A stretch of 64,000 nucleotides of DNA from Sphingobacteriales bacterium 46-32 (GTDB taxonomy: Bacteria; Bacteroidota; Bacteroidia; Chitinophagales; Chitinophagaceae): the NCBI GenBank assembly GCA_001898485.1, contig MKTY01000020.1:806001-870000 (forward strand). The letters run 5' to 3'. A program made the translations under genes and the position numbers. Below the pieces are notes generated by a model, which ran no database searches, was not told the DNA's origin, and saw only the letters and a program-made list of their open reading frames with translations. This document shows, piece by piece, positions 43,058 to 50,760 of this stretch (within the stretch, counting starts at the first letter, position 1; every line of letters begins with the position of its first letter).

Positions 43058-44053
43058 CTAATTATTATAACCATTTATCAGATTGACCACCACCTGTGTC
43101 ATTACATCCTTTTCGTCTGGCTTACTTTCCGCAATCATTAGTGTGAGTGCGACCAGTGCATTATCAGCTATACGTTTGGAACCGTCTTTACGATACAGCA
43201 ATCTGTTTCGTTCAAGAAACCATACAAACAGAAACGCGGCGATGCGTTTATTGCCATCCGAAAAGGAATGGTTCTTGACTACGAAATACAGAAAGTGCGC
43301 TGCTTTTTCTTCTACGCTGGGATAAAGGTCTACTCCCCCAAAAGACTGATATATTGTTGCGATGGAGCTTTTGAAAGATTCGTCTTTTTCATTACCAAAC
43401 AGGCTGCTGCCACCAAATTTATCTTTCAGGCCCTGGATAGCCCTCATCGCTTCATCGTAAGTAGCTACAAAAGAAGGCTGCCTGCTGGTAGCTTCAATTG
43501 TTAACGTCCGGTGATCATACCTGTCCAGTACATCCAGCGCGTATGTGTAATCGGTTAATACTTTGAGCAGGCCATTTGCCTCATCCGATGTGAGAGATTT
43601 TGATTCCAGCACATTGCCCAGCAATCGGACAGTTTGCTTTAAAGTATCCAGTTGCTGCGCCTGTTCGTTCAACCGCTTTTCATTGAGTGAATACCCTTTA
43701 ATGAGATAGTCTTTCAGAATACTGTTGGCCCAGATACGAAATTGGGTACCTCGTTTTGAATTTATCCGATATCCGATAGAAATAATCAGATCCAGATTGT
43801 AATGCTCAAGCTGCCTGGTAACCTGTCTTTTACCTTCCTGCCGAACAGTTCGGAAAATCCGAACAGTTGAGCTTCTGTCCAATTCACTGGAACTGAATAT
43901 ATTTTTTATATGCTCGCTTATGTTGGCCTTACTGGAATCAAACAACTCAATGATCTGTGCCTGTGTCAGCCAAACCGTATCCTGATCCAGGGTAACATCG
44001 ATGGAGGTCAGGCCATCAGGAGTTTGATATATGACAATAGTTCCGTTTTCCAT
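43058..44053 (-). CDS. RhuM-Fic/DOC fusion protein
   Basis: A 331-residue fusion. The N-terminal RhuM/KilA-N-like region (about 1-135) reads VWLTQAQIIELFDSSKANISEHIKNIF and GYRINSKRGTQFRIWANSILKDYLIKGY. The C-terminal Fic/DOC domain has HSFSDGNKR at 262-270, the AMP- or phospho-transfer loop (canonical HPFxDGNKR, here Ser for Pro). Fic enzymes modify target proteins using nucleotides; RhuM-Fic proteins are frequent on genomic islands and may be toxins or phage-defence factors. No partner antitoxin is adjacent. It lies beside the remnant region, consistent with mobile DNA. Confidence 0.88.
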   Translation of the reverse strand: MENGTIVIYQTPDGLTSIDVTLDQDTVWLTQAQIIELFDSSKANISEHIKNIFSSSELDRSSTVRIFRTVRQEGKRQVTRQLEHYNLDLIISIGYRINSKRGTQFRIWANSILKDYLIKGYSLNEKRLNEQAQQLDTLKQTVRLLGNVLESKSLTSDEANGLLKVLTDYTYALDVLDRYDHRTLTIEATSRQPSFVATYDEAMRAIQGLKDKFGGSSLFGNEKDESFKSSIATIYQSFGGVDLYPSVEEKAAHFLYFVVKNHSFSDGNKRIAAFLFVWFLERNRLLYRKDGSKRIADNALVALTLMIAESKPDEKDVMTQVVVNLINGYNN

Positions 44054-44144
44054 GCCTTTCAGAAATACATAAAGTTAACTTAGTTGGCCGGTTTCTACGG
44101 GTGTTAGCTCCAGCAAACAGAAATTTGAACCGCTACCTCAGTCC

Positions 44145-44822
44145 TTACATCACATGCTGATATATCGCGAACAGTTTCCAGAACCGCATGCTGTGTTTAA
44201 AATCGAAGGGTTGTTTTTTGAAATCATTCAGCACAAGATCGATTTTATCTTCCTTCATTTCATAACGCCCCAGCATAATGGTGCGATCTGAGGTGTAAAG
44301 TCCGGTTTTGTGCTGACAAAGATGAATATTCTCCTGAGTCACTTCTTCGAAGATGAGCACATCGTGCAGTTGGTACTGGGGCAGTGATTCGTGGTGGGGT
44401 ATATTGGGGTTGAACGTAAGCGCCATCATATTATGGTTATTCGCTTCGGGCAATACCAGGCGGGGAAAAGCAGCCCAGTCGTTGAAGGCCAGCTCCTGAT
44501 AGCAGCATTTCACATATATGTTATCATTAATAAAAGGAACCTCGCGCAGCTGTAGTTTGATGATATGATTTTCGTCGGCTATCAGCTTATCGCCATTAAA
44601 CTTCAGAATTTCATTAATAGTGAGGTGCTGCGAAATGAACTGGCCAACCGGTATGCAAAAATAATTGGCAATTTGCAGCATGGTTTCAATCCGGGGTTCG
44701 GCCCTTCCTTCTTCATAGGAGGAGATATTACCCCGGGTCAGGTTAAACAGATCGGCAAAGGCCTGTTGGCTCAAACCCTTTGTAGTGCGTATTTTCTTGA
44801 TATTGGCCCCTATCTTGGTCAT
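44145..44822 (-). CDS. XRE-type regulator with S24-like C-terminus
   Basis: A 225-residue regulator from ATG 44822 (MTKIGANIKKIRTTKGLSQ). The N-terminal HTH (about 5-60) is typical: SQQAFADLFNLTRGNISSYEEGRAEPRIETMLQIANYF. The C-terminal about 150 residues resemble the S24/LexA-like fold of phage-repressor relatives (PRLVLPEANNHNMMALTFN...), but no Ser-Lys dyad can be assigned, so cleavage is doubtful. It faces the YbjN-PspA-flotillin-ATPase operon across 102 bp holding a palindrome, so it is its likely repressor. Confidence 0.85.
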   Translation of the reverse strand: MTKIGANIKKIRTTKGLSQQAFADLFNLTRGNISSYEEGRAEPRIETMLQIANYFCIPVGQFISQHLTINEILKFNGDKLIADENHIIKLQLREVPFINDNIYVKCCYQELAFNDWAAFPRLVLPEANNHNMMALTFNPNIPHHESLPQYQLHDVLIFEEVTQENIHLCQHKTGLYTSDRTIMLGRYEMKEDKIDLVLNDFKKQPFDFKHSMRFWKLFAIYQHVM

Positions 44823-44856
44823 GATTGCAAAGATAGGTGTAATTTTTTTTATCTTC

Positions 44857-44899
44857 AATGCAAATATTTTTTGCATTTTGCTGTTTTTTTGTAGATTTG
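44857..44899 (+). promoter_or_regulatory. Palindromic operator over the promoter of the PspA/flotillin operon
   Basis: AATGCAAA (44857-44864) and TTTGCATT (44870-44877) form a perfect 8-bp inverted repeat with a 5-nt centre. The TTG at 44871-44873 inside it is the likely -33 element, 18 nt before the -7 box TAGATTTG (44892-44899). A protein on the palindrome would block the promoter; the divergent XRE regulator is the obvious candidate. The inferred leader is about 20 nt to the ATG at 44925. Confidence 0.65.
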
Positions 44900-44924
44900 T
44901 TGTGTCAAGCTGAAACCAACGCGC

Positions 44925-45317
44925 ATGAATTATATAGATACCATTGAAGATTTCGCCCTAAAGCTGAATTGCAGGATCATCTACAAGAATGAGCCGAACG
45001 GCATTCTGAAGATCGATAACCAGCCCGATGGCATCCATAACCTGATCATCGGCATCGCTCCCCCCATCCTGATCATGGAACAGTTCCTGTTTTCCTTCCG
45101 GGATGATAATATGGACATGTTTAAAAAGCTGCTGCAGAAAAACAGAGATACCATACACGGCGCCTTCGTGATCAATGAAGAAGGTGATAAGGTCCTGTTT
45201 CGTTATACCATGCAGCTGGGCAATATCGATTTTAATGAGTTTGAAGGCGCCCTCAATTCTCTGGGCCTGCTGCTGAGTGAATATTCACAACAGATCATCG
45301 ATTTCTCTAAACAGTAA
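44925..45317 (+). CDS. YbjN/CesT-like small protein
   Basis: A 130-residue cytosolic protein with alternating helices and strands (MNYIDTIEDFALKLNCRIIYKNEPNGILKIDNQPDGIHNLIIGIAPPILIMEQFLF), the layout of YbjN and type III secretion chaperones of the CesT fold. No enzyme motif. First gene of an operon with PspA (45 nt downstream). It may bind a partner of the PspA-flotillin assembly as a chaperone (inference). Confidence 0.75.
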   Translation: MNYIDTIEDFALKLNCRIIYKNEPNGILKIDNQPDGIHNLIIGIAPPILIMEQFLFSFRDDNMDMFKKLLQKNRDTIHGAFVINEEGDKVLFRYTMQLGNIDFNEFEGALNSLGLLLSEYSQQIIDFSKQ

Positions 45318-45362
45318 TTAATAATAAAACGGCTATTATAAACCTATAAAAAATTATCAGTC

Positions 45363-46073
45363 ATGAACATTTTCAAACGTCTCTTCAGAATCGGACAGGC
45401 TGAAATTCATGCCGCAGTAGATAAAATGGAAGACCCGGTCAAGATGACCGAGCAGGGTCTGCGCGAACTGCGGCAGGACCTGGCAGAAGCAACCGAAGCC
45501 TATGCACAGGTAAAAGCACTCGCTATCCGCACCGAGAATGACCAGGCCCACTGCCTGCAGGAGTCTACCAACTACGCAGAAAAAGCCATCCTGATCATGC
45601 AAAAAGCCCAGGCCGGCCAGGTTGATATGGTAAAGGCTGAACAGCTCGCCCGCGAAGCCCTTTCGCTTCGCAGAAGATTCTATACAGAATCGGAGGAGCT
45701 GGGTCTGCAGGTAGTAGCATTGCAGCAGTCATCGCGCGAAATGCTGCGCAATACTGAGATCCTGAAAGAGAACATGGAGAAATGGGAAAAAGAACTGCGC
45801 ACACTGAAGGCAAAGGCTAAAGTGAGCAAAGCTACTGAACAGGTTAACAAACAGTTGGCACAACTGGATACCAATGGTACGGTGGCCATGCTGGAGCGCA
45901 TGAAGGCCAAAGTAGAAGACCAGGAGGCCCTGTCGAAAGCCTATGGTGATATTGCCCGCGACAAAAACAGCCTGAAAGACGAATTAAACAGTATTTTGAA
46001 GGACGATTCCCTGTCGATCGAAAAAGATCTGAAAGCCATTAAAGAAAAACTGGGGATTTCCGAAAATCAGTAA
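45363..46073 (+). CDS. pspA: PspA/IM30 (ESCRT-III-like) membrane protein
   Basis: A 236-residue protein, almost all alpha-helical and charged, of the PspA/Vipp1 family. It begins MNIFKRLFRIGQAEIHAAVDKMEDPVKMTEQGLRELRQDL, which is the family start with an amphipathic helix, and continues as long helices to about residue 230. PspA polymers coat and repair stressed inner membranes. It is the second gene of the operon and lies 5 nt before the OB-fold protein gene. It has no PspBC partners here, so its recruitment may depend on the flotillin and OB-fold proteins. Confidence 0.92.
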   Translation: MNIFKRLFRIGQAEIHAAVDKMEDPVKMTEQGLRELRQDLAEATEAYAQVKALAIRTENDQAHCLQESTNYAEKAILIMQKAQAGQVDMVKAEQLAREALSLRRRFYTESEELGLQVVALQQSSREMLRNTEILKENMEKWEKELRTLKAKAKVSKATEQVNKQLAQLDTNGTVAMLERMKAKVEDQEALSKAYGDIARDKNSLKDELNSILKDDSLSIEKDLKAIKEKLGISENQ

Positions 46074-46078
46074 CTACT

Positions 46079-46762
46079 ATGCTAATAAGTATCACCGACC
46101 TCTTATTCCACCCACTCAGTAATGCGATTATGACGGTTCTAGCCGGCATCACCGCTATCTACTGGATATTTACATTCATTGCCGGCGACCTGTTTGGCGA
46201 TGCCGATGTAGATGCCGGGGTTGAAATGGATGGGGCCGATGTGGATACAGACACTGAAACAGATCTTGGCGACTCAGTAGGTGATAAATCGGCTTTCCAG
46301 AAAGCACTTGAATTTGTTAACATTGGAAAAGTGCCCTTTATGGTAGTTTATTCTACCTTCAAATTCATTGCCTGGATAGTCACACTCACTTCTTCCATCG
46401 CATTTGGACTGGCCAGCTGGGGCTGGAAATCGATCCTCATCCTGATTCCGGTTTTCATTGTAGCCTTTTTTATCACGCGGTATGCCACCAAACCACTCGT
46501 TAAAGTTTATCACGCTATGGGATACAATGGCGAAGAAGCACAGGAACTGCTGGGCAGAATAGCCCGCATGAAATCTACCATCTCCGGCAATACCATCGGC
46601 GCAGCCGAGGTGAAAGTGCAGAGCGATATTATACGCATCAATGTAAAAAGCAAAACGGGCGATACCATCCCCTATGATGCGGAAGTAATGATTGCCGACG
46701 AATCGGCTGATAAAAAGTTTTACCTGGTTGTACCGGAAATCAACCTTACCAACGTGGTGTAA
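46079..46762 (+). CDS. YqiJ-like membrane protein with OB-fold domain
   Basis: A 227-residue protein with one N-terminal membrane segment, an acidic stretch of Asp and Glu (DADVDAGVEMDGADVDTDTETD, about 42-62), then two membrane helices (about 85-110 and 118-140) and a C-terminal beta-barrel (about 160-227, LLGRIARMKSTISGNTIGAAEVKV). This matches the YqiJ/NfeD-like OB-fold proteins that accompany flotillins. The acidic loop may bind cations. Between PspA and the flotillin gene. Confidence 0.85.
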   Translation: MLISITDLLFHPLSNAIMTVLAGITAIYWIFTFIAGDLFGDADVDAGVEMDGADVDTDTETDLGDSVGDKSAFQKALEFVNIGKVPFMVVYSTFKFIAWIVTLTSSIAFGLASWGWKSILILIPVFIVAFFITRYATKPLVKVYHAMGYNGEEAQELLGRIARMKSTISGNTIGAAEVKVQSDIIRINVKSKTGDTIPYDAEVMIADESADKKFYLVVPEINLTNVV

Positions 46763-46818
46763 AAACCATTTTCATAACAAGTCACTATTCACTTAAACCT
46801 TAAAACAAACATCAATCT

Positions 46819-48846
46819 ATGGGAGCAATCGGCGGAATCAGCTTACTGCTTATTGGCGGCATTGTATTCATCTTATTTATCATCCTCTTTGCATTTGCTA
46901 CTTTTTACAAAAAAATCCCCCAGGGCAAAGCCATTGTGCGTACCGGTGTGGGCGGCGGAAAAGTAGCCTTCAACAGAGGTATGTATGTGATCCCCATCCT
47001 GCATAAAATGGAGATCATGGATATTTCTGTAAAAAAACTGCAGATCGACCGGATGGAAAACGACGGCCTGATCTGTAAAGACAATATCCGCGCCGACATC
47101 AAAGTAGCCTTCTTTGTAAGGGTTAATAAAAATGTAGACGACGTATTGAACGTGGCACAAATCATTGGCACAGAAAGAGCCAGTGATGTAGATACCCTGC
47201 GCAACCTGTTTGAGGCCAAATTCTCCGAAGCGCTCAAAACCGTAGGTAAAAAATTCGACTTCATTGAACTCTATGAAGCGCGCCGCGAATTCAGAACCGA
47301 GATACTCGACATTATCGGTACCGACCTCAACGGATATATCCTCGACGACTGTGCCATCGACTACCTGGAACAAACGGAAGTAAAATTCCTTAGTCCCCAA
47401 AACATCCTCGACTCACAGGGTATCAAAAAGATTACAGAGCTCACTGCCGAGCAAAATGTGAAAGCCAACCTGATCAAACGTGAAGAGGAAAAAGTAATTA
47501 AAAAACAAAATGTGGAAGCCCGCGAAGCCATTCTTGAACTGGAGCGCCAGATGGCCGAAAAAGAAGAGAAACAACGCCGCGAGATCGACAACATAAAAGC
47601 CCGCGAACAGGCAGAAATCACCAAGGTTCGGGAAGAAGAGCGCCTGAGAGCAGAGACCGTACGCATCAGAACAGATGAGTCGCTCGCCATACAGGAAGAA
47701 AATAAACTGCGCCAGATCATCATTGCAGAGAAAAATAAACAACGCACCGATGCGGTAGAAACAGAACGTGTGGAAAAAGACCGTGCACTGGAAGCCACAG
47801 AGCGTGAAAAAATTGTAACCCTGGCACAGATAGAAAAAGAAAAGACACTGGAGGTAGAACGCAAAAACATCCAGGATGTAATCCGCGACCGGGTTCGTCT
47901 CGAAAAAGGTGTGGTAGAAGAACAGCAGGGTGTGAAAGACCTGGAAGCCTTCCGCGAGGTAGAACGCAATAAATCGGTTGGCATTACCAAGGCCAGCCAG
48001 CAGGCAGAAGAAAAACTGATCTATACTGTAAAAGCTGCAGAAGCAGAGAAAAAGGCGGCGGAAGAAAAAGCCAAACAGCTGATCATTGATGCAGAAGCTA
48101 AAAAAGAGGCGGCCGTGAAGGAAGCTGAAGCCCGTAAAATACTGGCCGAAGCCCAGGCCCGCGAAGAGGCCACACTGGGTCTGTCTGAAGCAGAAGTAAT
48201 GATGGCCAAAGCCGATGCTGCCGAAAGACAGGGTTCAGTAGATGCTACTGTAATAGAAAAAATTGCTGAAGCCAAACGTAAGGAAGGACTCACCCAGGCC
48301 GAAGTGACCAAAGAGAAAGCCCTGGCAGAAGCAGCCGGCATCGAAGAAAAAGCCGAAGCGATGAAAAAACTGGATGCTGTAGGTAAAGATCACGAAGAGT
48401 TTAAACTGCTGCTCAACAAAGAAAAAGACATAGCCCTGGCTCAGATCAATATCCAGAAAGATATTGCCGATGCACAGGCTGTAGTACTGGGCGATGCGCT
48501 GAAGTCTGCCAGGATTGATATCGTGGGCGGCGAAACGATGTTCTTCCAGAACATCATCAACCAGATATCAAACGCCAAAGGCTTTGACCGCCTGATCAAT
48601 GAAAGCGAAAACGCTTCGCAGATCAAAACGGCACTGATTGGTGACGGCTCCAATAGCGGCGACCTGCTCGATCGTATCCGGGAATTTGCTGAGAAGTATA
48701 ATATTTCAACGAACGATATCAAGAACCTGACCATTTCAAGCCTTATCCTGAAAATGCAGCAGAAAAGCTCAGAAGGCGACCGCTCTTCTTTGCTGAACCT
48801 GGCAAACCTGGCTAGCAGCCTCGGTATTTCCAACAAGAAGCTGTAA
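46819..48846 (+). CDS. Flotillin (SPFH/YqiK-like) scaffold protein
   Basis: A 675-residue protein. An N-terminal membrane segment (about 5-28, ISLLLIGGIVFILFIILFAFATFY) is followed by an SPFH domain (about 30-185, VRTGVGGGKVAFNRGMYVIPIL). Residues about 210-540 are a very long coiled coil rich in Glu, Lys and Ala. A globular helical C-terminus follows. Flotillins organise membrane microdomains. Together with the preceding OB-fold gene it forms a YqiJ-YqiK pair. Confidence 0.93.
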   Translation: MGAIGGISLLLIGGIVFILFIILFAFATFYKKIPQGKAIVRTGVGGGKVAFNRGMYVIPILHKMEIMDISVKKLQIDRMENDGLICKDNIRADIKVAFFVRVNKNVDDVLNVAQIIGTERASDVDTLRNLFEAKFSEALKTVGKKFDFIELYEARREFRTEILDIIGTDLNGYILDDCAIDYLEQTEVKFLSPQNILDSQGIKKITELTAEQNVKANLIKREEEKVIKKQNVEAREAILELERQMAEKEEKQRREIDNIKAREQAEITKVREEERLRAETVRIRTDESLAIQEENKLRQIIIAEKNKQRTDAVETERVEKDRALEATEREKIVTLAQIEKEKTLEVERKNIQDVIRDRVRLEKGVVEEQQGVKDLEAFREVERNKSVGITKASQQAEEKLIYTVKAAEAEKKAAEEKAKQLIIDAEAKKEAAVKEAEARKILAEAQAREEATLGLSEAEVMMAKADAAERQGSVDATVIEKIAEAKRKEGLTQAEVTKEKALAEAAGIEEKAEAMKKLDAVGKDHEEFKLLLNKEKDIALAQINIQKDIADAQAVVLGDALKSARIDIVGGETMFFQNIINQISNAKGFDRLINESENASQIKTALIGDGSNSGDLLDRIREFAEKYNISTNDIKNLTISSLILKMQQKSSEGDRSSLLNLANLASSLGISNKKL

Positions 48847-48862
48847 AAGATTGATATCTCCC

Positions 48863-48893
48863 ATTGCCTCCTGCTGTTTTGGCAGGAGGCGAT
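48863..48893 (+). terminator. Stem-loop between flotillin and ATPase genes
   Basis: ATTGCCTCCTGC (48863-48874) pairs with GCAGGAGGCGAT (48882-48893), twelve pairs with one G-U, and a 7-nt loop TGTTTTG. No T run follows. It lies in the 156-bp gap before the ATPase gene and could attenuate transcription or mark an mRNA-processing site, lowering ATPase output relative to the scaffold proteins. Confidence 0.5.
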
Positions 48894-49002
48894 ACCCTGA
48901 TGAATCGTTTCGATTACCTGATGTATGCCTGCCCGACCCTGCACCCGCAAAGTCGTGGCACTGTTTTAGAACAGGCATTCATTCCGAAAGCATTTTTGAA
49001 CA

Positions 49003-50760
49003 ATGGCAGTTACTGAAAACAACAATACCGCTATACTGGATTCAGGCACCTATGAGATTATCCGTAACCGGCTGGAAGAGCAGCGCCTGCTTCTGGCACA
49101 ACGCCTCGCAAAGCTGAATGCTGCGCGAAAAGAAATCTTCAACTCAAACGGATTTCAGCTGGTAGCCAATCAGCGAATCACCACGGCCAACAACGGAGTA
49201 GCCCGTGGCATCATGGCTTTTGGCGACCTGACCATCTTTGCCTATAACGTTCACTTCGGACTGCGCGAAGACATAAAGCTGAGCGATGTATTCAGCATTT
49301 ATAAGTTTACGGAAGATCATTTTGAGCCACATCCGCTGACTCTTATTGAAGACGAAAACTTCATCACAGACTTTACCAACCTGTACAAGTATTACCGCGA
49401 CTCCATTTTTGCACGTTTCACAAAAACGGAGAACTATCTGTACATGATCTTCCAGACCAGCAAAAATCCCGACGACCGTAAGGCGTTTAAATGGCTGATC
49501 AAAAACAACCAGCTGGTCTATATCGACGACCGCAGCATTCATGAAGTAAGAAAAGCACCCCAGCACGACTTTGAATGGATTAAAACAGACCTCAGTCACC
49601 GCCGCCTGGGTTTGCATCCGCATATTTCGGTACTCGACAAGGTCTTTATTGAAGCGCTCAATGGCGATATCACCTTCAAAATCGAAAACAATACCGACAC
49701 GGGAAGAGGCATCTTCTCTGAGCCGGTACTCAACAGAGATCAGCAGCTCGATGATGCGGAGTATTACTATGCCGATCTCGGCAACCTGATCGCGATAAAA
49801 ATCAAACCCTATCAGGAAGCGTTCCGCTCCTATATTTTCAACGTTCGCACCAAACAGGTATTACCCATCCCCACCCTGCTCGATGCAGGAATATTACTGC
49901 CCGATAGCCAGGGTGTTATTTTCCCTAATGGCTATTATCTGCAAAACGGAGAATACAAACTATTTGAGTCTGCCATTACCGAACTGGAATTCATCCGCAG
50001 CATTGCTTCGCCCAATGGCGAAGATTTTCTGTACGTGTTTTATCAGAAGACCAGCAATACCTATGTGCTGATGTCGTATAATATGATCGTGCAGCAGGTA
50101 GAGACGCCGATCGTCTGCAATGGCTTTACGGTATTCAACGATGGTACTCTTATCTATTTCCGCTCCGAAAACGAAGCGGTGAGGCATCACCAGGTACAAA
50201 TCTGGCAAACACCCTATACCGTTACACTGAAAGAAAATACAGCCATGAACAATAATGTGCTGTACAAGATCGGCAACAAGGACATCGTGAGTGCGATGAG
50301 TGAAAGCCAGGAGGTAATACAGCTGCTGCAGAAAGAAGACAGCTACGAAGACCTCTATGAAGACATTCATAAGCGCACCAACGACATCATCGATTCTTAT
50401 TTCTGGTTAAAAGATGAAGCAACTTTCAACCTGGCCGCTCCTCTGACCCATATCCGCGATATCGCCAGTACCGCTATTGATGAGTTTGCCAAGGTGCAGG
50501 CACAGCGCCAGCATGCAAAAGACACGCTGGTGGCCATGCAGAAGCGGGTAGACCAGCTGGTAGTTGATGTAAAAAATGCCACGATCACCTCGCTCGATCA
50601 GCTCGTTGAGTTGCTGGCGGCTACCCGCAGCATGCAGGGCGCTGTGATTGACCTGCAAAATGTACGTTATATCGATACAGCTGCTGTGAGTGCGCTTCGC
50701 GAAACCCTGCAGCAATACAACGCTTCACTCTCCGCAGGATACGGTTCAGTTCCTGCTTAA
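49003..50760 (+). CDS. DNA repair ATPase-like protein, N-terminal part (frameshifted gene)
   Basis: 585 residues in one frame, the 5' part of a very large protein. It starts with a short helical region (MAVTENNNTAILDSGTYEIIRNRLEEQRLLLAQRL) and continues as a beta-rich region with propeller-like repetition (about 60-440), then helices to AVSALRETLQQYNASLS. The frame breaks at 50737, where one extra G (GCAGGATACG) pushes translation into a stop at 50758-50760; reading GCA-GAT-ACG continues into the next ORF. Families with this N-terminus are normally single proteins of about 1,600 residues, annotated as 'DNA repair ATPase', a name without strong experimental basis. Confidence 0.83.
   Translation: MAVTENNNTAILDSGTYEIIRNRLEEQRLLLAQRLAKLNAARKEIFNSNGFQLVANQRITTANNGVARGIMAFGDLTIFAYNVHFGLREDIKLSDVFSIYKFTEDHFEPHPLTLIEDENFITDFTNLYKYYRDSIFARFTKTENYLYMIFQTSKNPDDRKAFKWLIKNNQLVYIDDRSIHEVRKAPQHDFEWIKTDLSHRRLGLHPHISVLDKVFIEALNGDITFKIENNTDTGRGIFSEPVLNRDQQLDDAEYYYADLGNLIAIKIKPYQEAFRSYIFNVRTKQVLPIPTLLDAGILLPDSQGVIFPNGYYLQNGEYKLFESAITELEFIRSIASPNGEDFLYVFYQKTSNTYVLMSYNMIVQQVETPIVCNGFTVFNDGTLIYFRSENEAVRHHQVQIWQTPYTVTLKENTAMNNNVLYKIGNKDIVSAMSESQEVIQLLQKEDSYEDLYEDIHKRTNDIIDSYFWLKDEATFNLAAPLTHIRDIASTAIDEFAKVQAQRQHAKDTLVAMQKRVDQLVVDVKNATITSLDQLVELLAATRSMQGAVIDLQNVRYIDTAAVSALRETLQQYNASLSAGYGSVPA

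Noticed and set aside
47361-47990. Long minus-strand ORF (209 codons) inside the flotillin gene
   Set aside because: Ser/Phe/Arg-rich antisense translation of the coiled coil; typical shadow of repetitive Glu/Lys codons.
50720-50760. Programmed +1 frameshift in the ATPase gene
   Set aside because: No slippery sequence such as CCC-UGA or UUU-stop and no pseudoknot candidate; a single-base indel is simpler.
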